Positions 47,859 to 57,400 of a stretch of 64,000 nucleotides of DNA are shown here, one piece after another. Location: positions 62,001 to 126,000 of the forward strand of contig JAGPYM010000057.1 in the NCBI GenBank assembly GCA_020736575.1, in the 5' to 3' direction. How positions within the stretch are numbered: position 1 is the first letter of the stretch; the number at the start of each line of letters is the position of its first letter. A program made the translations under genes and the position numbers. The notes under the pieces are model-generated. The model made no database searches. It was not told the DNA's origin and was given only the letters and a program-made list of their open reading frames with translations. Origin of the DNA: Thelonectria olida. Its lineage: Eukaryota > Ascomycota > Sordariomycetes > Hypocreales > Nectriaceae.

Positions 47859-50800
47859 ATGGCGAGATCTTTGGCGGATCACATAGTGAAAAGAGCCATC
47901 GCTACCGCCATCGGAGAGCCGCCAGCAGATGGCAGCGACTTGCCCTTGGGCCACCAGAAACTCTTTACCTTTTGCAGGCCTTCGCTAGATCCAGGCGTAT
48001 ATGGCATCGAGGCAATCCAGGAGATCCACGCTCCAAACGGCGAGACACTCTCGGTCTTCAACTATGACAGCACCGCGAGCTCCCCCCAGCCTGTGTCGTT
48101 GCAAACCTTCACCGTCATCGCTCCGCAGTTCCAGCTCGATCCAAAGGATATCAATTCCTATTACCCCCCGGACGGTCACGTTGACGAAGGCCGAATCCTG
48201 CCTCACATCGTTTTCAATGATCCCCATGTGCCCTGGCAGAGGCCGGCCTTCTCGGCCAACTATGCAAGACGGCTTCCCTATCAAGTGCCTTGGCTGGCCC
48301 TGATTACATTCGACCCCGAAGAACTTGCCGTCACCGCCGAGGAAGCCCTTGGATTGGGAATCCCTGATTTTGATCTCAAACAGCCGCCCAGCTCGGGAGC
48401 GTATCCCATGAGCGTGGGTCAATTCCTCACCAAAGTCAAATCCAGAGCCAACTACGAGGTCATCCAGCGCCAGCAAAACGGCAAATCCATCTGGAAAAAC
48501 CTGAAGAGCTCGCCTGATCCGACCTCGGTCATATTCCCTCCCATATCCGTCATCGAACCGCTGTTCCCAAAGGACTCTGTACTGGGCGTGTTGCTGTCTC
48601 ATGTGCGGGAGGCCAATGTGACTGGACTTCCAGATGCCACGCATGGGAAGAGCGGTCTCTATTCCATCATCATCAGCCAGCGGAGCGGTCCGATGGATCT
48701 CACCGCCCCAAAGAGCCAGGTTGTGCACCTTGTCAGCGTCGAGCACATGGCTAGCACGAATTTTGACGATATTCGATCCTATGGCCGCATAGGGATGGTG
48801 TCGCTATTCAGCTGGCGATATCTCTGCGTGCCTCCAAACCCCACCAGCGTCATCAGCATAATGAAAAGGCTCGGCGATCAGAAGCAGATGCTGCGGCCAC
48901 CGCAGCAGCTGATCTCGTCCATTCGCAGCCAGCCTGGAAACCAAACTGACACAGACACAGACCCTCAGAACGGCCCAAGGCTCCTCGCAGAACGCCTGTC
49001 GCTGGGCTATTCGATCTCACGATGGCGCGTCGCAACAGGAGAGGAAACAATTTCGTTCATACGCGGCCCTCTGGTTCCGACTTTGACGCCCCGGGAGCCT
49101 TCGAACGGCGCAGACTGGCCCGACTCGTCGAACTCGGGAAAGGACTATCAGATTCTGGACCGAGACCTGGGTGTCATGGACAACACATACTCGTCTGCCT
49201 TTCAAATCGGCAAACTCATGGCGGTGTCGGATCCAGTGTTCGCCTCCGCTCTGTTTCGCTTCCGTTCGCTGGTGCAGAATCGGGCGGCCAGCAGCGCGAG
49301 AATGACGGTCAATGGCGTTGTCCCAGCGAGCACCGTCATCAACGACGCTTTCAAGGCCGTGGCTGAGATTCGCAGAACCACCAAGGGAAACTGTGTGCCC
49401 GCCCGCATTGTCCTTCCGAGCTCCAGCGCGGTGGCTCCGCCATTGCGAGATCCCAGCATTCTCCCCACGTTCCAACGTGCGATCAAGTCTGCGGTGGCCC
49501 TGCAGACTTCGGCAGGGGAGGCCATCTACAGCGACTACAATCTGGGGAAGTCGAACAACTCGGACTGGGAGATCATCCACAAATGGATCAGTGACAAGCT
49601 GTTCCTCGCAGGCATCCCAGCGCACTACTTGATCACCGACCCCAGCCATCTGTCCGGCCTGCCTGTCGATTACGACGAGGGACAGCCCATAGCCTTGACC
49701 TCCGAAGCCCTCCGCTTCTTCTACATCGATGACGCCTGGATGGATTGCTTCATCGATGGCGCCCTCTCCGTTGCGAACCATCTCGATCCCGGAGACGATT
49801 TTGTGCGGAGGGAGATCAAGGAGGTCTACAATGTCTACTTGAGGAACACGATCGATCCTGCGCCTGTGAAGCCTCCCATCCCACGGTACGGATTCATCAT
49901 TCGCTCTCTAGTCATCAAGGCTATTCCTGACCTCCGGGTGACGGTCCGATGCCGCAAGGCTACGGGGCCCGGAGTCTACGACATTGACGATTCAAGAGCT
50001 CCGTTGATTCGTCTCACCAAGATTGATGACTTTACTCTCCTCGCGCTGCTTGATTGTTTCCCCGAGCACATACACGACATCACCCTGTCCCAGCCGCCAC
50101 ATCAACAGCGATTCACCGCACCCACCTCGCCGACGGAAGGCCTGGCCTTTCCGGTGAAGCAGCTGTTTACCAGCGGCGCACCGGATGGACCATGGCCGAT
50201 TTGGCCAGACAGCCGGTTTCCAAACAAAGCCCAGTGGTTTACGCCCGCCACCCGCATGCTCAATCTATTGCCCATGGCGCAAGACTTGAACAGCGGCATG
50301 AGATTCTCAGAGCCCACTCGGGCCTTTGCCGCCAACATCGATCCGGCCATCTTCAGCGTTATCCTGAACGACGACAACTTCCAGCTCACCATTCTCCCTC
50401 CTCTACTCAGCGCACCAGAACCTTACCCTCCGCCGGACCGCCAGCTATGGGCGAACCCGCCTCCTGCCACACCAATCTCTCCTGCCGCCGCAGCCCAACG
50501 CCAATCGCACATTGCGTCCCCCGACGACCTCAACTCCGTCACTCCCTCTGTCCATCCCCTCTCCATGCTGCAGCCAATCCTCTCCCACCCACCCTCTCTC
50601 AACCCATCCGCCACCCCCATCACCATCGCCTCGTCCGCCGCTCTCCCCACCGCCGCCATCTCCAGCGAATACATCATGTCCATCCACCCAGACTACCGTG
50701 GTCCCGCCCCGCGGCCCTTCACGCCCGTCTTCCCACCTCAAAAGATCTACTCGGCGCGCGACTACCTCCCGACCACACCCATCCACCGCCCAGACCTCAT

Positions 50801-51287
50801 CTTCTCCATCCACAAGAACCCGTCCGCTCCCGCCCGCGACGCGCTGCTCGTCTCTCTGGAAGTCATCATCCCCACCAACACCACCGCCGGCAGCGACGAG
50901 CCACTCCTCCAGACGCCATACGTCGGCGCCGGCGCCAGGATGATCCACAACCACCGCCTCATCACGCTGATGAGCGCGCCCGCAGGCGGCCAGGATCTCC
51001 GCGTCAAGATCGCGCCCCGCAGCGCCGCGCTGGGCCAGATGGTCGGCCTGTCCAATCTGGCGCTAGAGGACGCGAGCTTCAAGCTGGCGGCTTGCGCCGT
51101 GGCGCCCACCCGTACGCCCAGGGCGGTGCAGGTGCATGGTCTCGGGCATGTCATGAGGGGCGTGTGCAAGGTGCTGCTAGTGGAGAGGTGGGCTTTTGCG
51201 AGCGGGGCCGAGGAGGAGGCGGTCGGAGAGGTGGATGTGTTGAAGAGGGAGGGTGGCGATGTCGATGGGTTGGGGAACGAGGTGTGA
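47859..51287 (+). CDS. P2: giant uncharacterised protein of the large-protein cluster
   Basis: Single exon, 1142 aa, from the first ATG at 47859 in context AGCCATGG. No introns, unusual for this neighbourhood. Landmarks: RILPHIVFNDPHVPWQRP and VPWLALITFDPEEL near residues 125-170, SVLGVLLSHVREAN, LSLGYSISRWRVATGEETISFIRGPLVP near 400, ISDKLFLAGIPAHYLITDPSHL and SLVIKAIPDLRVTV. The last third is rich in Pro and Ser with little complexity (about 50400-50950), where the opposite strand and other frames are also open. No signal peptide, membrane helix or catalytic motif seen. I associate the LPHxVxxDPHxPW / PWLAL signature with large hypothetical bacterial proteins but can name no Pfam family. 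Convergent with P3 (275 bases between stops). Confidence 0.85.
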   Translation: MARSLADHIVKRAIATAIGEPPADGSDLPLGHQKLFTFCRPSLDPGVYGIEAIQEIHAPNGETLSVFNYDSTASSPQPVSLQTFTVIAPQFQLDPKDINSYYPPDGHVDEGRILPHIVFNDPHVPWQRPAFSANYARRLPYQVPWLALITFDPEELAVTAEEALGLGIPDFDLKQPPSSGAYPMSVGQFLTKVKSRANYEVIQRQQNGKSIWKNLKSSPDPTSVIFPPISVIEPLFPKDSVLGVLLSHVREANVTGLPDATHGKSGLYSIIISQRSGPMDLTAPKSQVVHLVSVEHMASTNFDDIRSYGRIGMVSLFSWRYLCVPPNPTSVISIMKRLGDQKQMLRPPQQLISSIRSQPGNQTDTDTDPQNGPRLLAERLSLGYSISRWRVATGEETISFIRGPLVPTLTPREPSNGADWPDSSNSGKDYQILDRDLGVMDNTYSSAFQIGKLMAVSDPVFASALFRFRSLVQNRAASSARMTVNGVVPASTVINDAFKAVAEIRRTTKGNCVPARIVLPSSSAVAPPLRDPSILPTFQRAIKSAVALQTSAGEAIYSDYNLGKSNNSDWEIIHKWISDKLFLAGIPAHYLITDPSHLSGLPVDYDEGQPIALTSEALRFFYIDDAWMDCFIDGALSVANHLDPGDDFVRREIKEVYNVYLRNTIDPAPVKPPIPRYGFIIRSLVIKAIPDLRVTVRCRKATGPGVYDIDDSRAPLIRLTKIDDFTLLALLDCFPEHIHDITLSQPPHQQRFTAPTSPTEGLAFPVKQLFTSGAPDGPWPIWPDSRFPNKAQWFTPATRMLNLLPMAQDLNSGMRFSEPTRAFAANIDPAIFSVILNDDNFQLTILPPLLSAPEPYPPPDRQLWANPPPATPISPAAAAQRQSHIASPDDLNSVTPSVHPLSMLQPILSHPPSLNPSATPITIASSAALPTAAISSEYIMSIHPDYRGPAPRPFTPVFPPQKIYSARDYLPTTPIHRPDLIFSIHKNPSAPARDALLVSLEVIIPTNTTAGSDEPLLQTPYVGAGARMIHNHRLITLMSAPAGGQDLRVKIAPRSAALGQMVGLSNLALEDASFKLAACAVAPTRTPRAVQVHGLGHVMRGVCKVLLVERWAFASGAEEEAVGEVDVLKREGGDVDGLGNEV

Positions 51288-51563
51288 ATTTTTTTTGGGC
51301 GTCTTTTTTTCTTTTTATTTTGGACTGTTTGGGAGAAAGGCTTTGGGAAGTAGGTTGGTCGGTCAAGATGGAGAGGAAGGCACGTTATGGGAAAGACTCC
51401 ATAGATCTATTCCTCTCTCTCTCTCCCAATGGAAACGGACGGAACTTGGCACTTGAAGTTTTAATCTTTAATTTTCCATTCAAGGATAAAACTGTGTTGA
51501 TCCTCTCGAATCAACGTGATATTGCGGTGTCATCATTCCATTTTCTTAAGCAAACAAACTATT

Positions 51564-53882
51564 TTACATTGCCGAGCCCTTCAAAAAGCAGCACCAGGCC
51601 ACGGCAAAGGGTGTGAATCCTGTTCCAGAGACCAAACGTATGGCGATACTGTATTTGTGCCCAGGGAGAGCCGGGAAATCAATCACCTCGTAATTGTTGT
51701 CGAAACTGGTTGACGACGCGATCTCCTTGCCGGCTTCGTCCAACAAAATGAGGTCAAGGTTGAGCGACAACACGGAAGATTCTGCATTGGCCAGGTTGCG
51801 CGGCATGCCTCTGAATTCAAAGGTACTGATCCACGCAAGGGTTGCACGCAGATTGAGTTCCTTGAGGATTTTATCGTCGGGGGGCGTGCTGGGGTCGGCC
51901 GAGAGAGCCGGGACCTGGATGAACCAGCGCTTCTTGGACAATTTCCTGTCGCCCTCGAAGTCCGCGGGCTCCAGCCCAGAGCGGTCCCAGCCGAGGGCGC
52001 TAGGAGGCGAGGGTGCCCGCTTGAGATTCTGCGTGATTCTCACCGCGGCCAGGGCGTCGAGGGCGCCCGCGCCGTCCTTGCCGTCCACGCGCTGCGGCTC
52101 GGGCAATTTCTGGGTGCTGAGGTCCGCCCACCACCGGTTGCCAAAGGCGTTGCGGCCCGCGCCGGCGAGCATAATGGCACGGCAGGCTTCGGGCCGGATG
52201 ATCAGGTCTTTGTTGGTGCTCTGCAGGATGGCGACGGTGCCGGCCACGGCAGGTGCGGCAAAGCTGGTTCCCGTGTGCGAGCTGCCCATATAGTAAACTT
52301 TGATGCCCGGCGCAACTATGTCCGGCAGCTCCCGGTCGTGGTGCGGGCTGGATGGGTTCCGGTAGTTGACCCATTGCGGAATGTTTTTGCTTGGGTCTTT
52401 GGTAGACAGGTAGGTAATGTGCGCTCCGACGGTCATGATGTTGAAGGCCTTGTGGACCACGTAGTCGGTGCTGGGTGGAAGGTTGTCGTACGTTTCGGGA
52501 GGGTCGGCATCCTCGTTGATCCTTGGTTGGCCCCCGGCTGTGACGAAGGTTGGGAATGGGTGAGTCGCAGAGAGAAAGTCCATCTGGACGTCTCGTGCCG
52601 ACATGGTCGACGTTGTGGCCTCGGGACGTTCGTGCGAGCTGACACAGACGACGGAGCATTGATTTGTTATTACCCATTCCAAGGACTCGGTTTTGCCCCG
52701 GTCGGTTTTCACTCGGTTGGCTAGATATAGCGTACATCCAGGTGCGTAGCCGTTGACAACATTGGTGCCTGGCGGCTGTTTGTTCTTGATGATACCGCAG
52801 ACGGCTCTTGCGTGCTCATTTTCGGACCTGGTAACCCCCGAAGTGTCGGTTTCCAAGCGACCGGCCAGCTCCAGATGGGTCACGTCCGTCGGGCCTCTTT
52901 CCCAGAGAACGGCCACCTTGATGTTTTCGCCGTTATGGCCTTGTTCCAGCGCCTTGGTGCCCCTGGCTAGGCCGATGGATTTGGGAATAACCTTGTCCCC
53001 GTCGTCATCGCCATCGCGGTCCACGCCGGCCGTCTGCAAACATGGGTATATCTTCCCTACATGCTCTGATTTCGCCAATACCCTAATCTGCGAGACCGTG
53101 AGACGGGTCGAGAAGGACGGTAGCAGAGAGTGATCCGCCACGTCGGCGCCGAAGCCGGTTACCAGACCGATCAGCTCCTCCTTGGGAGTTCGATACGCAT
53201 CCCTGACAGAGCGGCCGTCGCCCTCCTTTCTCACCAGGAGAGGGTCGAACTGCAACAGCGGCCAGACGGTGACTTCAAACGCGTCTGATTCCTCGGCAGC
53301 CTCGAGCTCATGCCACAGCGTCTCATGGATGTGGCCGAACTTGGCGAGGCGTCGCTCGTTGACCGCCCGCAGGATGGCCTCGCCATCCACGTCGTTCCCT
53401 TGGCCATCATAGGAAAGGCAGCAGGGGACCAAAGTGTCGTGATGGACCGCTTTGACGCGCGAAAGGTACTGCGTGCCGGAGGGTGCCTTCTCTCCTGGCT
53501 TGAGCCGTTGCGTCTCCAGCTCGCCGACCGCGAGGTGGATGGCATGCTCCACGCGCAGATGCTTGGGGATGGAGCTGGGGAATCTGCGAATGCATACCAG
53601 CCGGGATGCAGGATGCGAGGTGACTGCGTTTCCCGCGCCATCGACGAGTGCGTCGACGATGATCCTGTACAGGTCCGAGGCCAATGCATGCGTGGACAGT
53701 TCCGCCGCGGTGGCATTGGCATCTGCATCGACTCGGATGGGCACGGCGATGCGGTGGCTCCCAGCCTCAACGTGGATCGCTTTCCTGGTCGCTACGGAAT
53801 CGACTCTGCGCGGTAAGGTGATACGGATTGGGGCTCCGGGGGCGAGCACCTCTTTGGAGAAGAACGAGAACTCGACGGCCAT
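51564..53882 (-). CDS. P3: subtilisin-fold (S8) protein with altered catalytic site
   Basis: Single exon, 772 aa, ATG at 53882 (GGAGCCATGG context; the frame is open further upstream only through a low-complexity GCA/CCA repeat with no ATG). Residues 1-290 have no identified domain. The S8 domain runs about 318-590: IKVAVLWERGPTDVTHLELAGR, where D-x-G of the catalytic Asp is E-R-G (Glu328); ENEHARAVCGII with His357; FVTAGGQPRI, where the oxyanion-hole Asn is Gly451; and SSHTGTSFAAPAVAG with Ser540. So His and Ser are kept while Asp and Asn are not, and activity is doubtful or unusual. The C-terminal 150 residues look like a beta-rich accessory domain. No signal peptide, hence probably intracellular, unlike most fungal subtilases. 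Head-to-head with P4. Confidence 0.85.
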   Translation of the reverse strand: MAVEFSFFSKEVLAPGAPIRITLPRRVDSVATRKAIHVEAGSHRIAVPIRVDADANATAAELSTHALASDLYRIIVDALVDGAGNAVTSHPASRLVCIRRFPSSIPKHLRVEHAIHLAVGELETQRLKPGEKAPSGTQYLSRVKAVHHDTLVPCCLSYDGQGNDVDGEAILRAVNERRLAKFGHIHETLWHELEAAEESDAFEVTVWPLLQFDPLLVRKEGDGRSVRDAYRTPKEELIGLVTGFGADVADHSLLPSFSTRLTVSQIRVLAKSEHVGKIYPCLQTAGVDRDGDDDGDKVIPKSIGLARGTKALEQGHNGENIKVAVLWERGPTDVTHLELAGRLETDTSGVTRSENEHARAVCGIIKNKQPPGTNVVNGYAPGCTLYLANRVKTDRGKTESLEWVITNQCSVVCVSSHERPEATTSTMSARDVQMDFLSATHPFPTFVTAGGQPRINEDADPPETYDNLPPSTDYVVHKAFNIMTVGAHITYLSTKDPSKNIPQWVNYRNPSSPHHDRELPDIVAPGIKVYYMGSSHTGTSFAAPAVAGTVAILQSTNKDLIIRPEACRAIMLAGAGRNAFGNRWWADLSTQKLPEPQRVDGKDGAGALDALAAVRITQNLKRAPSPPSALGWDRSGLEPADFEGDRKLSKKRWFIQVPALSADPSTPPDDKILKELNLRATLAWISTFEFRGMPRNLANAESSVLSLNLDLILLDEAGKEIASSTSFDNNYEVIDFPALPGHKYSIAIRLVSGTGFTPFAVAWCCFLKGSAM

Positions 53883-54482
53883 GGCTCCTGTCTGTGGTCG
53901 TCGTGGCGGTGGTGGCCGTAGGAGGGAGAGGCTCCGTACCTTACACCCGCTGCTGCTGCTGCTATGTGGTGGTGGTGGTGGTGCTGCTGCTGGTGGCTCT
54001 CTGCCCACCAGACCAGCAAATGCTATCTAACCTCCCAATGCTTTGGAATGCCCATGCTGTCTTCTTCCGCCCCCGTATCGGCTTCCACACCAGGCTGTTG
54101 GGGAAATGGATGCCTCAGCTGACCGAGGGGTTCCGCAGCAGCAGGGCCAATCACGGCAAGTGATGCGAGGTGTTGCTTGCCCGGAACTCTCAGCCGCACC
54201 GCTTAGGAGGCCCGCATTATAGGGTTTCCGGGTGAATCCGCTGATAACGGGGGCAGGAACAATCGCGATTGGGTACTCTGCAGCTTTCGGCCAGGCTGAG
54301 AATGGCGCAACGTCACACAGTGACTTGGGGGGAGACAGATGGGGGGGAATCATGTGCGTTTTCATCGGCCGGTTCAACAACAACCACATCCACGGCGAGT
54401 GCATCTCCGCTCATGGACTGTTTGATACACGGGCCTGGCCTCGCCCGTTCAAACGGCCGCATATCCGTCTGGAAGAAAAACC
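53883..54482. promoter_or_regulatory. bidirectional promoter of P3 and P4 with trinucleotide repeats
   Basis: 600 bases between divergent starts. A GCT/GTG trinucleotide cluster, (CTG)n followed by (GTG)n and (CTG)n, occupies about 53948-53998, close to the P3 start and probably in its 5' leader. No other motif was recognised. Confidence 0.35.
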
Positions 54483-57400
54483 ATGGCCTTGGTGCCCCCG
54501 CTGGATGGCTCGACCGGAGCGCTCAGCACCTATTGGACCCAGCGGATCCTCAATGAGCCCCTGCAGGTCGATGTGCAACCGCCTCCGGCACCCCAGGCGA
54601 TTGCAGTAAAGAGCCGCTTTCTGTGGGATCTCGTCTTCACCAGCCAAAGCAATACGGTCAAGTTTGGTCCATCATCGCCGGGCACCGCCGCCGTGTCACC
54701 CACGTCGCAGGATGCCGTCCTAGGGCTGGATCCAGCGTCGTTCCCGCTGTCGCTGACGTTTGCATCTGTCGCCTCCAAATTCATCGGCACCACCGCTGCA
54801 TCGACCGAACTGGCTGCGTTTGTCACTGCCGTCGACAGCCCTCCAGGCAGCCTGATTCTCTCCCTGGACACCGCGGTGGCCAGCAGAAGCGCCCTGTGGG
54901 CCATCGCCTCCGATGAGTATCGCACAATCGTCACGCTCCCCTTCGAAGCACCTGGCGCGGCCACCGACGCCATCCAAAGATTCACCAACGACTCCTTTGG
55001 CACCACAGTCCAGCTGGTGAACCCAAAGGTGCGGCTCTCCTTCACCCTAGCTACCATCTACGTTCCCGATCCTGGCACGCCAACCGTCCTTACCGCCTCC
55101 TCGTCCTGGCAGCTGGACGTCTCGCTTGCCGCTGACACTTTTGAAGTCGTCCTCCGCTTGTCTCCCTACGGCGCCAATCTCCTCATCTCCAATCCCCAGG
55201 GCATTCCTACCCCGCCTGGCTCGATTTTGGACCGCCTGAGCAATGCCATCACAGGCTCCAACCCCTCGTCTAGGGCTCCGAAAGCTGGCGATCTTCCCTC
55301 TCCAGGCCAGGGCAGCGGTGCCTTCAATGCCTTTTTCTCTGGCATCAGTCTGTGGTATATCTGCCTCCAGCGCTCCAGCGAAAAAACAACCCTTCCGGAC
55401 GGCACCGTTGGAGAGACGCCTGGGCCTGTGTACTGGCGAGTCAATTTGATAGCCGATTGGACCACCAGGTCCGACGTCCTCCTCGGACTCGAGTTCGACT
55501 CCAATCTAGACTCGCTGTACGGCAAACTTCTCTTCAGCAATGATGCTCCCCCCTTGTATGCCAATCGTCGATTCGACTATGACTGGCAACTGGACGTTTC
55601 CACTGCCGTTCGAACTCCCCTGCCGCTGTATTTGGACATCTGGCAGCTCTTCAGCCCGAACGCGAAACCACCGCCCCAGATACCCTCCAAGATCATACAT
55701 GGCAGTGTAGGCTTCCGCAAAACCGCCGGAACCGACTCCGCCTTCAATTTGTCTGCAACCATTGTCTCGGAGGCTTCCTTTTCTCCTCCGCCAAAGAATG
55801 CCAGGTCCGCCCCCGATGGTTTTTCATGGGACGTGGTCTCCGTAGACGCCATGATCCAAAGCGGCGCTTCTGGCCCGCTGGTGACTCTTGGGCTTTTCAC
55901 CGAGTTTACTCTGACCCCACCCTCCGGGAGCAGCTTCTCTCCCGCTACTTTTGGCATCGACATCCAATGGAACTCGGCTGGATCCTGGGTTTTGCACGGC
56001 TCTGTTGGAGATTTGTCTTTGGGCATGCTGGCTGATTTCTTCGACGGCGGTGTTAGGGATGTCGTGGCTGCCCTGGTTGGACCTCTTGCCCTGGAACAGC
56101 TCGATGTGGTGTACACCTATGATGCCGACGGGGAAGCCTCGTCCTTCTTCATCCGCGGCGTCATCCTTCTTGGAACGCTGGAGCTGGATCTCTCCTACGA
56201 ATACGCATCCGGGCTGTTGGAAGCTGGTGTGGACTCTGCATCAACCATAGTTCGAAAGCAGAACGGAACTGAAGCATCCAATCCTCCTCCGCTGCTCGGG
56301 CCAGTCGTCGGAGGCGTCCGCCAATCCGTGTGGACATTCACCGCTACCCTCGGCGCCTCTTCTCCAAGCTCCACGATTGGCTCCATGCTGCAGTCTATAA
56401 CCGGAAACGCTGCCAATCTCCCGGATTTTGTGGCATCAATCCCAGTCGGCGAAGCTTCTGGCCCGCAATCCGCGGTGAAACTCGTTCTTCGCGGAACGGA
56501 CGCCTATACGGCTCTATCCATCGCAATAACCATCGGTGACTTCACCCTCACTTTTATATCTCTTAGCACCCCGAGCTCTACGCATGCTAAACGCATCCTC
56601 CGCGTACAGGTCGACCAGATCCCGCTGGTGAAAGACATCCCACTTATCAAAGAACTCCCACAGCCTTTCGACAAGCTCGTTTACTTATGGCTGGACGATG
56701 ACAGCGGGAAAGGCATGTTAACAACCGAGCTGGCCCATATCAATGACGAGCTCGACCTTCTCTCCATTCCGAGAGTTGTTGCCAAGGACACCAATAACGC
56801 CGACCCTATCTTGCCTGTCCTCCGACCTGGCCACCATTTCATGGTGTTGAACAAGGGCGGTGTAGTCCTTGATCATGTCTTTGGCGACAGTGCTGCCAAT
56901 TCTGGTAGCAACGATGCTCAAGCCACTGCCACAACTCCGAGCGAAGGCCCCACGAAAGGTGGGCTTCAAGTGCAGCTACCATTCCTCACCATATCCGGAA
57001 TAGCGCTGGATTTCAGAGGAGGCTCTATCGTGCTGGACTTTGACGCTGCAGTCAAGCTTGGTCCACTCTTCTTCACGTTGGTCGGTTTCTACATTGGAAT
57101 CCCTCTGTCAAGCATCAAACTAAACGATCTCTCTCACATCCATGTCGATTTTGGCCTACATGGCCTAGAAGTGGCCCTGGATCAGCCTCCAGTCACACTA
57201 GCAGGAGTGTTTATCCATGATGGGATCATAAATCTAGGCGGCATGCATCTGGACAGCTACCGAGGCGGCATCAGCCTGGGATTCCAGGCTTGGAAGTTCA
57301 TCGCCATCGGACAATACGGCAAGGACACCGACACCGACTTCAAGACAGTCTTTGTCTACGCCAACCTTGATGGGCCTCTCGTGACCCTAGCCTTTGCATC

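Noticed and set aside
49017..49781. 254-codon minus-strand ORF inside P2
   Set aside because: Antisense to the conserved part of P2, low-complexity Arg/Gly/Val composition; GC-rich coding DNA keeps such frames open by chance.
50054..51616. 520-codon plus-strand ORF overlapping P2
   Set aside because: It is a different frame of the Pro/Ser-rich, GC-rich end of P2; its product is dominated by His, Arg and Pro repeats and has no natural domain. Shadow frame.
52000..52737. 245-codon minus-strand ORF inside P3
   Set aside because: Same strand but another frame as the S8 domain; rich in Arg, Pro, His without motifs.
54000..54150. Upstream extension of P3 to 54008
   Set aside because: The extension begins at GTG and encodes a Pro/Ser/Ala repeat from the microsatellite; the first ATG with good context is at 53882.
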